A DNA stretch of 64,000 bases, taken from IMG/VR virus record IMGVR_UViG_3300042922_000542, positions 182,148 through 246,147 of that record; one strand, 5' to 3'. Source of the stretch: a virus. Position 1 is the stretch's first letter. Each line of letters opens with the position of its first letter. The notes under the pieces are model-generated. The model was not told the origin of the DNA. It made no database searches and saw nothing but the letters and a program-made list of their open reading frames with translations. Positions 26,449-34,087 of the stretch are shown one piece after another. A program made the translations under genes and the position numbers.

Positions 26449-27936
26449 TTATAGATCTATTACAGTAAATTTCTTAGATTTTCTTTTTAATAATTCGGCC
26501 CTACTAGAACCCCATGCTCTCAATTGTGGTACAGATGCATCAACTATATCGTACATATATGTATCTTTGCCATCGGATCGTCTTCGTAGCCTACCAGAAA
26601 CCTGTTCAGCCAATATCGGAGATTTAAATTGTTCAGCACATACTAAAACCGATAAATCCTTTACATCAAATCCGGTTCCACTGGATTTAACAGTTGATAT
26701 CAAAATATCAGCTTTACTTTTTACGGCATCATTAACTTCTTTACTATTATGCGAATGTATTGTTCCAACAAAATATTTCGGAAACATCTTTTGAATATGG
26801 TCCGCTAATATTTCAACTGATTCAATTGTAGGGGATAATATCAACATTCTACCGTATGGTATCTTAGATGCAATTTTAACAATTTCTAATATTTTATTAA
26901 CGAATACAGTCTTCCTATTAGGTGGAATGACTAATGCAGTATACTTCGGTATACTAATTCCATATCGCATCCATTTCTTATCTCTTTCATTATATCGCTT
27001 TGATGTAGAAACGCTTTTAATTTCATCATCAGTCAATTCGGATGTAGCCCAATACATAAAACAATTCATATGAGGTTTATGCCCATAAATATTGCCAGGT
27101 TTCCTATTAAATACTGTAGGATCTTTATCTTTAACTCTAAATATTTCTATCGCACTAAACATCTGATGATACAATTTATTTTCTTCTTCTGCAGATCTAC
27201 CGAATGTCGCTGTCAAATACCAGTTATTTTTTATATTTGAGCTTCCATCTATTTTAATTGTATTATGAAAATACATGTGTACTTCATCTATTACCTTAAC
27301 TCCAAATTTATTAGCTTTCATTATTTTTTCTAGATCATATTTTCTATTTAAGCTACTTAGTGTTGCTTGAAGAACTATCGTGAAATCAGTCTTGATATTA
27401 AAGAATTTATTTGGGCTATCGACTTCAGTAATATTACTTTCAGGCACATTAAACATTCTGATCAACGATTCTTTCCACTGTCCCCTGATATTTGTTGTTG
27501 GGACGATTATTAAAGATCTCATACCAATTTCAAGAAGGCATGAAATAGTCATACTTGTTTTACCCGTACCAGGCCCAGCTATAATACCAATATTATTTCC
27601 CTTCTTCGCATTTTCAATTGTAAATCCAATTACATCTTTTTGTAATTGATCCCTTGGCGTAAAGGAGCCACTATCAGGTTTTTTTATAGTTGCATAATCC
27701 CAGTATGTATTAGACTTATCTTCGATTGTAATCTTAAATAAATTTGTCACGATTTTTTCCAATCCGGTTGGTAAATATATAATTTCCTTATCATCATCTC
27801 TATAGATAAAAATGTTATCCATTGTTGAGACTAATTTCTCAATTTCATGGTCTTCAGTTTCAGTATATTCAGTGACTATTAATCTAGATCGCTCTTTAAC
27901 AATTTTCATTTTTAGCACCTTCTTTAATTTATTCAT
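26449..27936 (-). CDS. Superfamily 2 DNA/RNA helicase
   Basis: 495 aa. All core SF2 motifs can be read in order: PRDQLQKDVIGF (Q/pre-I region), motif I GPGTGKT, motif Ia SLIIVPTTNIRGQW, motif II DEVH, motif III LTATFGR, motif IV-like RMLILSPTIESVEILADHI, motif V STVKSSGTGFDVKDLSVLV, motif VI EQVSGRLRRR. The DEVH box and the compact size fit phage UvsW-like or general DEAD/H-type ATPases that unwind branched or R-loop structures in replication and recombination. No extra nuclease domain is present. It is the first gene of the leftward unit that also contains the fibre-like gene. Confidence 0.87.
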   Translation of the reverse strand: MNKLKKVLKMKIVKERSRLIVTEYTETEDHEIEKLVSTMDNIFIYRDDDKEIIYLPTGLEKIVTNLFKITIEDKSNTYWDYATIKKPDSGSFTPRDQLQKDVIGFTIENAKKGNNIGIIAGPGTGKTSMTISCLLEIGMRSLIIVPTTNIRGQWKESLIRMFNVPESNITEVDSPNKFFNIKTDFTIVLQATLSSLNRKYDLEKIMKANKFGVKVIDEVHMYFHNTIKIDGSSNIKNNWYLTATFGRSAEEENKLYHQMFSAIEIFRVKDKDPTVFNRKPGNIYGHKPHMNCFMYWATSELTDDEIKSVSTSKRYNERDKKWMRYGISIPKYTALVIPPNRKTVFVNKILEIVKIASKIPYGRMLILSPTIESVEILADHIQKMFPKYFVGTIHSHNSKEVNDAVKSKADILISTVKSSGTGFDVKDLSVLVCAEQFKSPILAEQVSGRLRRRSDGKDTYMYDIVDASVPQLRAWGSSRAELLKRKSKKFTVIDL

Positions 27937-28032
27937 TAATAATACGGTAAAAACGCATATTGTTTAATTATTAATATATATTATAAAGGTAATAGATAAG
28001 AATGATAATGATAAATTTATTGGAGGGATATT

Positions 28033-28146
28033 ATGTTATATAATATTATAATGGTTATACTAAAAATTTTAGAAGTCATGGCACTATGGTGCATATATAC
28101 AGTAATGGTGGATAATTTCAATTATAACGGTTGGAGAAAAAATTAA
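28033..28146 (+). CDS. Tiny membrane protein 1 (37 aa)
   Basis: Too short for usual ORF cut-offs but has a perfect ribosome site (TGGAGGGATATT) before the ATG. The peptide is one hydrophobic helix (IIMVILKILEVMALWCIYTVMV) with a short polar basic tail (NGWRKN). It is the first of three similar tiny membrane proteins in a row, preceded by a promoter-like AT-rich sequence with TATTATAAAGG. Confidence 0.6.
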   Translation: MLYNIIMVILKILEVMALWCIYTVMVDNFNYNGWRKN

Positions 28147-28163
28147 ATATCGGAGGGAATAAT

Positions 28164-28277
28164 ATGTTTAATAATATATTTACGATACTTTTAATAGCCG
28201 TAATCGGCTATGAGATTAAAATGATTGTCGATGGAATAAAAGAAGTATATCATGAAGTTATAAATTGGACCGAATAA
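28164..28277 (+). CDS. Tiny membrane protein 2 (37 aa)
   Basis: Ribosome site CGGAGGGAATAAT. The peptide has a short hydrophobic N-terminal helix (IFTILLIAVIGYEI) followed by an amphipathic polar part (KMIVDGIKEVYHEV). It follows the first tiny gene by 17 bases, so they form one unit. Function unknown; such peptides in phages often modify the host membrane or block superinfection, which is speculation here. Confidence 0.55.
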   Translation: MFNNIFTILLIAVIGYEIKMIVDGIKEVYHEVINWTE

Positions 28278-28298
28278 AATAATAGGGAGGATAATAAT

Positions 28299-28430
28299 AT
28301 GATGAATTTAGTATTAACATTTTTAGTAGTAGCTGTGATTGGTATATTCGTAGGGACTTTAATTACTGAAGTAATTGATAATCACAAACGAGGAATATAT
28401 AATAAAATAAATAATAGTGAAATACACTAA
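28299..28430 (+). CDS. Tiny membrane protein 3 (43 aa)
   Basis: Ribosome site AGGGAGGATAATAAT, start at ATG 28299 (a second ATG follows immediately). A 20-residue hydrophobic helix (LVLTFLVVAVIGIFVGTLI) is followed by a polar basic tail (DNHKRGIYNK). Third in the row of tiny membrane proteins and directly upstream of the structured RNA. Confidence 0.55.
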   Translation: MMNLVLTFLVVAVIGIFVGTLITEVIDNHKRGIYNKINNSEIH

Positions 28431-28439
28431 ATTAGTTTA

Positions 28440-28776
28440 GATGATCGGGAATTCTACATACGTTTATAAGTAGAAACCGTTATGGTTATTAAATAACAAT
28501 GTGCGGATAAATTAAATGAAAGGAGGATTCGGACAAAAAATATTTAATAAACCATAAATAAACCCGGTTGCTAATATAGATCGCATTTACAATACATTGT
28601 CATTAATTAATATTTACTTTGGGGACGAGTAAACATTAGGTGAACGGATGAGTTATTTAATAAACCTAATCGACAACTGTATTGAATGTAAATCTCATCT
28701 AGGGGTAGTATGAATTAAAAGAGGGATTCTATTTGGGGAATAAAAGGGGTTTATATAAACCCCTTTTATTTTTTAT
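28440..28776 (+). ncRNA. Structured noncoding RNA of about 340 nt (family not recognised)
   Basis: No ORF with a start and ribosome site spans this stretch, yet it is dense in paired segments. (1) TTCTAC/GTAGAA hairpin, 28452-28457 with 28470-28475. (2) Long stem 28480-28495 (TTATGGTTATTAAATA) with 28541-28557, 16 pairs and one bulge. (3) Outer stem 28585-28601 (ATTTACAATACATTGTC) with 28672-28693, plus AGAT/ATCT extension. (4) Inside it, hairpin 28613-28618 with 28628-28633 (loop TTGGGGACG) and hairpin 28635-28641 with 28664-28670. (5) A terminal hairpin 28739-28770 followed by T6. The 13-mer TATTTAATAAACC occurs at both 28541 and 28654, so two regions compete for one partner. It could be an independent RNA or a long 5' regulator of the 1271-aa gene; the terminator favours an independent RNA or an attenuator. 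Confidence 0.6.
28739..28776 (+). terminator. Terminator at the 3' end of the structured RNA
   Basis: AATAAAAGGGGTTTA pairs with TAAACCCCTTTTATT, followed by TTTTTT. It lies 57 bases before the start of the 1271-aa gene. Confidence 0.8.
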
Positions 28777-28832
28777 ATATTTTGAATACAATGACTCTTT
28801 TATAAAACACAATTTACGGAAGGTGGAATAAT

Positions 28833-31800
28833 ATGTATATTAATTTAAAAATAAATAATTCAGCTGAAGCATCAATAAAAGACTCTCAATGGAAAAATCC
28901 AGGAGCCAGTTTATATGATAAATTATTAGATTCATTTTACTATCCAAGTGATGATGTTGATGATCCTAAAAATCTATACCCATCACATTATTTAAAGGAA
29001 GCATATTTAATAGCCCCAATTAATAAAATTAAAAATAGTCCATATGGTAGAACCCCTTACTCTAGGAGTGGATGTAAATACCCCCATCACAATATTAGGA
29101 ATAATGAATTAGTTCTTGATATAAATGGTGTGAAGGCTGCATATGTAAGGGCCAGACAAATGGGAATATTCAAAGGTGACGTAAAAGAACATCTAATGGG
29201 ACACATTGAGGAATTAAATCTTATGGAAGTATTACATATCAAAAATGATGATATTATAGAGGAAAATTTTAATTTTATTGAATCTCATTTGTATATATCT
29301 GAATCAGTAAACAACCCTAATACTGGGGATACTAAAAAATTTTATGAAATTTTTAATATGCTAAATGGTGTTCATTATGGAATGTATAATACAAAGCTTA
29401 AAAAAGTTTTGTATTCTGAGATAATTGATGATGAAATAAATTTATTAGATTATTTAGATCAGCATGGTGATTCAGAATTTATTATCATGAAACCAGATGA
29501 TGTAATTAAATATAAGGCTGGAACTTGTTGGGATACATCATTATTCATATATGCTAAATTAATTGAAAACGGATTTAATCCACAAGTGGTATTCTACGTT
29601 ATTAATGATAATAATCACATAATTACACATTCAACTATAGTTGTTGAAGATTCGAATCGAGTAAAGTATAATATTGAATATAGTCATAGTGTTAGACGCG
29701 GTATTCATCAAATTGATAAAATAGAAGATGTATACGGCAATGAAGATGATATCATCTTTGTCAATAATAATGTTGACGTTACTAAATTATTGAAGAAGAA
29801 TGAAATTAAACCAGATGATTTTATCAAGGCTACAGAATGGAATCCAAATAAATCTATAGTTGAGTCTACCACATATTATGATTTCTTTAATGAAACATCT
29901 CACGGATTACTTAAATCATCATTTAGGTATGGTGTTAACATAGAAAATGGGCATAGAATAAAAATTGTATTTGATCTTGATGTTGCTAATATTAAATTCA
30001 CCGGACATGACTTTGGTGGAGATGCAACAAATAAGACATACGACGCTAATAAAAATATTTCTAAAAAAGGAAATAATGATTTTGTATCGATTGGAACTGT
30101 GAAAGCTATTATAGATGAAGATACTAATGAACGTTTACAATCTGTAAAAATAGTAGGTTCATTAAATAAATATATGATGAACATTGGACCTTTTATTGAA
30201 CCAGAGGGTGGACCGGTATGGAATATTGCTAAAGAAGAAAGAGCTAAAGAATCATTTGAATTAAACTCACTGCGTCTAAGAGAAATGATGGTAAAATCTA
30301 AAAATTGGAATCCACCATCAAATATCGTTAATAGCTATAAGGTCGGTCAGAAAGAAGATGATCCGACATATAAGGCTACAAGACCTGCGGCAAATATTTT
30401 CGATCTGGCATCCAATATAAATTCACATGTTAGATCTCCTCGTTTTAATGCCAAAGGGGTTCCAGATGATACCAAGACAATTAAAAGAAAAATCCATAGT
30501 ACCTATAATGAGTTTAAAATTATTTATAATGCAGCGTTTAATATTGCTAAAAAAAATAATGATGTTGAAGCTGGTGAGCAATTGAAGAAGTTATTGGATA
30601 CATTTGGAAGTAATGTTAAAAATGGTGTGAAATACATTTCATCAAATGAAGTTAATTCAGCATTAGATATACAAAATGAATTAATTAATATTAAAAGTGA
30701 AGCTAGAAAAATTCTCGATTCATTAAAATCTAAATATAAAACTGAAAGTGCATCTGAAATTATGATGAAAGATAATTTTGCTTTTATTGAATCATTTGTA
30801 TATTCTGCGCAATCAATACAAGAAGATACATCTATAAATGAGTCATATGTATTTTCACAAGATAATCTAGAAATTGATTTAGATCAGTGGTCGGCAACAC
30901 ACGGTAAAAATTTATTATTTATTACTGGTCAGGCAGGCTCAGGTAAATCAACTCTAGCTAGAAGTATGGCTAAACAGCATCATGCCGTATGGTTCGGACT
31001 TGACTTTTTTGAACAAACTGATCCTACATTAAAAAATATCAGCGAGTGGAATAAAAAATATGATGACGGAGATATTGAATTTCAATGTGTACCATTTATG
31101 TTAGAATACTATAAGGTCAGACCTGAATTGTTAACAAACTGGAATACCATAGTGAAAGATGAAGTTAAATTTCATCACGAATTTCTTCTATTTTTGAGAT
31201 GGTTAATTAATCGATTATATAAAATTAATCAACTATTTATTATTGAGGGCGTGCAATTAGCATTTTATGTTGACTATGCAGAATATGAAAAATATCCATT
31301 AATAATAATGGGGTCATCCATGTTAAAATCAACAGTTAGAAGAATAAAAAGAGCTGAAGAAAAGCATGGTATTAAAAGTGCTATTCGCAATTTGATGTTA
31401 TCATTTAAGAGAAATAAAATGTTTATTGATGATGAAAAAGTGTTAGATGATTTAAGAGATTCGGCTAATGCATCTAAAACTATGACTGCCGATGATAAAT
31501 CTATGCAAAAGATTATAATATCAAAAGGGACATATTTGCAGAGGCTTACTACAAGCAAAAATGAAAGTAATGATGAACGCCACATATATGTATCTCAGAC
31601 GAAAATGGATAATGATAAATATTTAGTTGAATGGGGTAACCGAGGATACAGAGTAACTTTAGAAGTTACAAATGATATCATTATGCCAATATATAAAGAA
31701 CGTTTTTCTGCATTTATGAGAGCTATAGAGGGAGCAGACGTTGATAGGGTAGCAAACGATATTTCAAATTTAAAGTATAGAAATAATGGTGAAAAATTTT

Positions 31801-32648
31801 TAAACGAATGGAAGAATAGAAATACCAAAGAGGTTAGTAAAGAGAGTTATATATCTTTTATATCATCTTTAACAAGTTCTGATTATAACAGACAAATATT
31901 TTTTAAAGAACTTAAATTGCGCGGATATAATGCCACAATAGATGATAATGATGCTGCCGAATGGACGGATAAACCAATAATTATTTTTGAAAGAAATAAA
32001 AATATCAAACAAACTGAGTGCATCAAAATTGATAGCGCGATGATAGATGACGCTAAAGAAAGGTTGTCAAAAGAAAAAAATATGGGTATTATGGAACATG
32101 CTATATATGAAGAAGTAAATATCGAAAGGGATGAAAAGATAGAAGTCGAAAAGGAAGTAACCGATGAACCTAAAGAAGAATCCCTACCCAAACAAACTGA
32201 TGCTAAAGAAGCTAATAAAAACGGCGTTAAACGTAAGGAATTATATATGAAATTTATTGAATATGCAAAATCAATAAATTCAAATAATCTATTTGGTAGC
32301 GTATTCGATAAAGATGCATTCAATATATATTCATTTGTACCACATGAAATGCGATATTTCTATAGGTTATCGAATCCATTATTATGTGTATTAAAAGATT
32401 CATTAGCATTCTTTGCATTATCGGAATTGAAAAAGATAAATAAGGATAATAAAAATATCAATACATTATTAATATTCGCCGCAGATAAGTCTAATAAAGT
32501 TATTGTATTTAATAATAATGATAAAGCAATTTATGAAGGCGCACAAAAGAATAATGAAATAATAGAATTAAATAAAATTGCGAACTCATTTGATAAGTAC
32601 ATAGAGAATTTAATTGGTATAACCATTCTCGAAGAATCCTTTTTATAA
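28833..32648 (+). CDS. Large multidomain protein: transglutaminase-like domain plus P-loop kinase-like domain
   Basis: 1271 aa. Region A, 1-150, unknown. Region B contains a transglutaminase/cysteine-protease-like core: AGTCWDTSLF (C232), THST (H266), then YNIEYS (E282), in the spacing of the 'GTCWDQ...THTF...E.S' family. Region C has a perfect P-loop GQAGSGKST (699-707, K705) followed by AVWFGLDFFEQ and a basic lid-like region (KSTVRRIKRAEEKHG), as in kinases of the zeta-toxin/shikimate-kinase type. The three regions are separated by two similar linkers, NFNFIESHLYISES (about 145-158) and NFAFIESFVYSAQS (about 648-661), both with prohead-protease-type sites. It may be a packaged, cleavable multi-effector protein. 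Ribosome site GGAAGGTGGAATAAT. Confidence 0.7.
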   Translation: MYINLKINNSAEASIKDSQWKNPGASLYDKLLDSFYYPSDDVDDPKNLYPSHYLKEAYLIAPINKIKNSPYGRTPYSRSGCKYPHHNIRNNELVLDINGVKAAYVRARQMGIFKGDVKEHLMGHIEELNLMEVLHIKNDDIIEENFNFIESHLYISESVNNPNTGDTKKFYEIFNMLNGVHYGMYNTKLKKVLYSEIIDDEINLLDYLDQHGDSEFIIMKPDDVIKYKAGTCWDTSLFIYAKLIENGFNPQVVFYVINDNNHIITHSTIVVEDSNRVKYNIEYSHSVRRGIHQIDKIEDVYGNEDDIIFVNNNVDVTKLLKKNEIKPDDFIKATEWNPNKSIVESTTYYDFFNETSHGLLKSSFRYGVNIENGHRIKIVFDLDVANIKFTGHDFGGDATNKTYDANKNISKKGNNDFVSIGTVKAIIDEDTNERLQSVKIVGSLNKYMMNIGPFIEPEGGPVWNIAKEERAKESFELNSLRLREMMVKSKNWNPPSNIVNSYKVGQKEDDPTYKATRPAANIFDLASNINSHVRSPRFNAKGVPDDTKTIKRKIHSTYNEFKIIYNAAFNIAKKNNDVEAGEQLKKLLDTFGSNVKNGVKYISSNEVNSALDIQNELINIKSEARKILDSLKSKYKTESASEIMMKDNFAFIESFVYSAQSIQEDTSINESYVFSQDNLEIDLDQWSATHGKNLLFITGQAGSGKSTLARSMAKQHHAVWFGLDFFEQTDPTLKNISEWNKKYDDGDIEFQCVPFMLEYYKVRPELLTNWNTIVKDEVKFHHEFLLFLRWLINRLYKINQLFIIEGVQLAFYVDYAEYEKYPLIIMGSSMLKSTVRRIKRAEEKHGIKSAIRNLMLSFKRNKMFIDDEKVLDDLRDSANASKTMTADDKSMQKIIISKGTYLQRLTTSKNESNDERHIYVSQTKMDNDKYLVEWGNRGYRVTLEVTNDIIMPIYKERFSAFMRAIEGADVDRVANDISNLKYRNNGEKFLNEWKNRNTKEVSKESYISFISSLTSSDYNRQIFFKELKLRGYNATIDDNDAAEWTDKPIIIFERNKNIKQTECIKIDSAMIDDAKERLSKEKNMGIMEHAIYEEVNIERDEKIEVEKEVTDEPKEESLPKQTDAKEANKNGVKRKELYMKFIEYAKSINSNNLFGSVFDKDAFNIYSFVPHEMRYFYRLSNPLLCVLKDSLAFFALSELKKINKDNKNINTLLIFAADKSNKVIVFNNNDKAIYEGAQKNNEIIELNKIANSFDKYIENLIGITILEESFL

Positions 32649-32690
32649 ACTAATAAATTTGTTAACCTTACTGGAAGGGAGGTAGAATAT

Positions 32691-32885
32691 GTGGAACCGT
32701 ATTCACTATTTACAACATGTTTACAATGGGGCGGAATTATAACGTTATTTGCATTATCGTTTAATACATTAATAAATGTTACTAAAGTAAGACGAATAAC
32801 GTTAAGGATTAATAGAATTAGGAGTATTGGTGTGAGTCCTGAAGTTATAAAGCAGACTGTTAATGGTTATGTAATTTTAAGGTAG
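32691..32885 (+). CDS. Small membrane protein with GTG start (64 aa)
   Basis: The frame starts with GTG at 32691 after a perfect GGGAGGT site; an overlapping ATG at 32689 is out of frame and gives only 17 codons. One hydrophobic helix (WGGIITLFALSFNTLINV) is followed by a basic region (KVRRITLRINRIRS). Its stop codon is inside the stem of the following terminator. Function unknown. Confidence 0.5.
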   Translation: MEPYSLFTTCLQWGGIITLFALSFNTLINVTKVRRITLRINRIRSIGVSPEVIKQTVNGYVILR

Positions 32886-32912
32886 GAGGGTTAAACCCTC
32901 CTACCATTTTTT
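32881..32912 (+). terminator. Intrinsic terminator
   Basis: GGTAGGAGGG pairs with CCCTCCTACC around TTAAA and is followed by ATTTTTTTAT. It ends the unit of the 1271-aa gene. Confidence 0.9.
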
Positions 32913-33001
32913 TATCGTATGTAATTTCGATTTACTTATATATTCTAATATTGTAAGTTGGAAAATGTATATATCGACAGACTAATATTTGGAGGTAAGT
33001 A

Positions 33002-33253
33002 ATGAAAAGAACTAATAGCCGCATTAATAAATATGACGGTGATAGTATGTTAGATCTTATTGATCTAGCATATAGTGATGCAATTGTTGATGATGAATTA
33101 ACACGCGGCAGAATACGGGCTATATACGTTAGAGTTAAATACGGTAAAGAATCTATAGGATCTATAGCCGAGTATTATGGTGTTCCTGAAACATTTATCC
33201 GCGATCTCAGTAAAGGAAAAATATTTGCTGATATAACACAAGCCAATCAATAA
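33002..33253 (+). CDS. Small helix-turn-helix protein (83 aa)
   Basis: The C-terminal half, SIGSIAEYYGVPETFIRDLSKG, has the pattern of a helix-turn-helix in which a resolvase/sigma-like 'IA..YGV....I..' core recognises DNA. The N-terminal half is acidic-helical (SMLDLIDLAYSDAIVDDELTRGRIRAIY). Ribosome site TGGAGGTAAGTA. It may be a phage transcription regulator or a DNA-binding accessory protein. The DNA-binding inference comes from the motif alone. Confidence 0.6.
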   Translation: MKRTNSRINKYDGDSMLDLIDLAYSDAIVDDELTRGRIRAIYVRVKYGKESIGSIAEYYGVPETFIRDLSKGKIFADITQANQ

Positions 33254-33287
33254 TCTAAATATTTAACATCATAAGGAGGAATTATCT

Positions 33288-33410
33288 ATGTCTAACAAAA
33301 ATAAAGATGAGAAGGAGCCAAAAAATATTAAGAAACCTATAAATAGCAATTGCGCTCGTGACACATATGACACTGACTTTATCACATACATCGAAAAGGA
33401 GACTAAATAA
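33288..33410 (+). CDS. Tiny hydrophilic protein (40 aa)
   Basis: Ribosome site AAGGAGGAATTATCT precedes the ATG. The peptide is polar and lysine-rich at the N-terminus (MSNKNKDEKEPKNIKK) with one cysteine in the middle. Its stop codon overlaps the start of the next tiny gene (TAATG), supporting that both are translated. No family recognised. Confidence 0.5.
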   Translation: MSNKNKDEKEPKNIKKPINSNCARDTYDTDFITYIEKETK

Positions 33411-33493
33411 TGGACGACATGAAAGACATATGGTTTGTGGAACAAGATTGCCCAGAACAATCTAATGATGATTCATCATATGATAATGATTAG
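33410..33493 (+). CDS. Tiny acidic protein (27 aa)
   Basis: Starts at an ATG overlapping the previous stop, with ribosome site AAAAGGAGAC inside the upstream gene. Peptide MDDMKDIWFVEQDCPEQSND is strongly acidic. Translational coupling is the main support; function unknown. Confidence 0.4.
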   Translation: MDDMKDIWFVEQDCPEQSNDDSSYDND

Positions 33494-33517
33494 GAGGTAA
33501 TAAAATATCAATTACAA

Positions 33518-33634
33518 ATGATAAAAAACTATTTAAAGTTAAAATGCGTATTATTAATATACGCTTATAATAGAGCATGTTATAAATCGGACGAATTATA
33601 TAAAATAACAACATCTAAATCAAATTGGTTATAG
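33518..33634 (+). CDS. Possible tiny ORF (38 aa), weak
   Basis: An ATG-initiated frame of 38 codons (MIKNYLKLKCVLLIYAYNRA...) lies after TAGGAGGTAATAAAATATCA, but the ribosome site is about 20 bases from the ATG, too far for normal initiation. Either initiation occurs at a non-ATG codon closer to the site, or this stretch (33494-33654) is a decayed gene or leader. The next feature is a terminator. Confidence 0.25.
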   Translation: MIKNYLKLKCVLLIYAYNRACYKSDELYKITTSKSNWL

Positions 33635-33654
33635 TATAATAAAACATTAGAAAT

Positions 33655-33690
33655 AAAACGATGCCGAAATAAGCATCGTTTTATTTTTTT
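33655..33690 (+). terminator. Intrinsic terminator
   Basis: AAAACGATGC pairs with GCATCGTTTT around an 8-nt loop; ATTTTTTT follows. It closes the tiny-gene cluster. Confidence 0.88.
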
Positions 33691-33784
33691 ATTTATATTT
33701 CATTATAAACATTCTTTTTTAAGTTGATTATACATTGTAATATTATATATGGTAAAAAATATATTAGGGGGGTAATCAACAAAA

Positions 33785-34066
33785 ATGGAATCATATTATA
33801 AAATGAGAATGTTCATAGAACTTGGTGTCAGTCTATTAGTTATAATTATATTAATCTCGTGGGTTATATTTATAATTATAAAATCCTGGTTCGATAAGAA
33901 ATTTAAAAGAAACTGTTTCAATTGTATACATTACAATCTTTACAATGTTGCATCGGTAGGTGATGGATGTCGATATAAATGTGATAAATTTAATAGAATT
34001 GATGGGTCACATTCTATGAATGTTAAATATAAATATGTGAGATGTAATGGTTTTGAATCTAAATAA
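33785..34066 (+). CDS. Membrane-anchored cysteine-rich small protein (93 aa)
   Basis: Residues about 8-33 (IELGVSLLVIIILISWVIFIII) form a transmembrane helix, followed by basic residues and a domain with five cysteines: CFNCIHY, GCRYKCDKF and RCNGF. Spacing CxxC...CxxxC suggests a small metal-binding or disulfide-stabilised domain. Ribosome site TTAGGGGGGTAATC. It is the first gene of the unit carrying RNAP beta N-half. Function unknown. Confidence 0.55.
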   Translation: MESYYKMRMFIELGVSLLVIIILISWVIFIIIKSWFDKKFKRNCFNCIHYNLYNVASVGDGCRYKCDKFNRIDGSHSMNVKYKYVRCNGFESK

Positions 34067-34087
34067 CTTTTATGGAGGCAACACAAT

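Noticed and set aside
28440-28776. tmRNA, RNase P RNA, 6S RNA or group I intron
   Set aside because: The stems are real but the signature sequences of those families were not seen; no split gene flanks the region, so an intron is unlikely.
33494-33654. Fourth tiny gene between 33494 and 33654
   Set aside because: The only ATG frame is too far from the ribosome site for confident initiation; listed with low confidence only.
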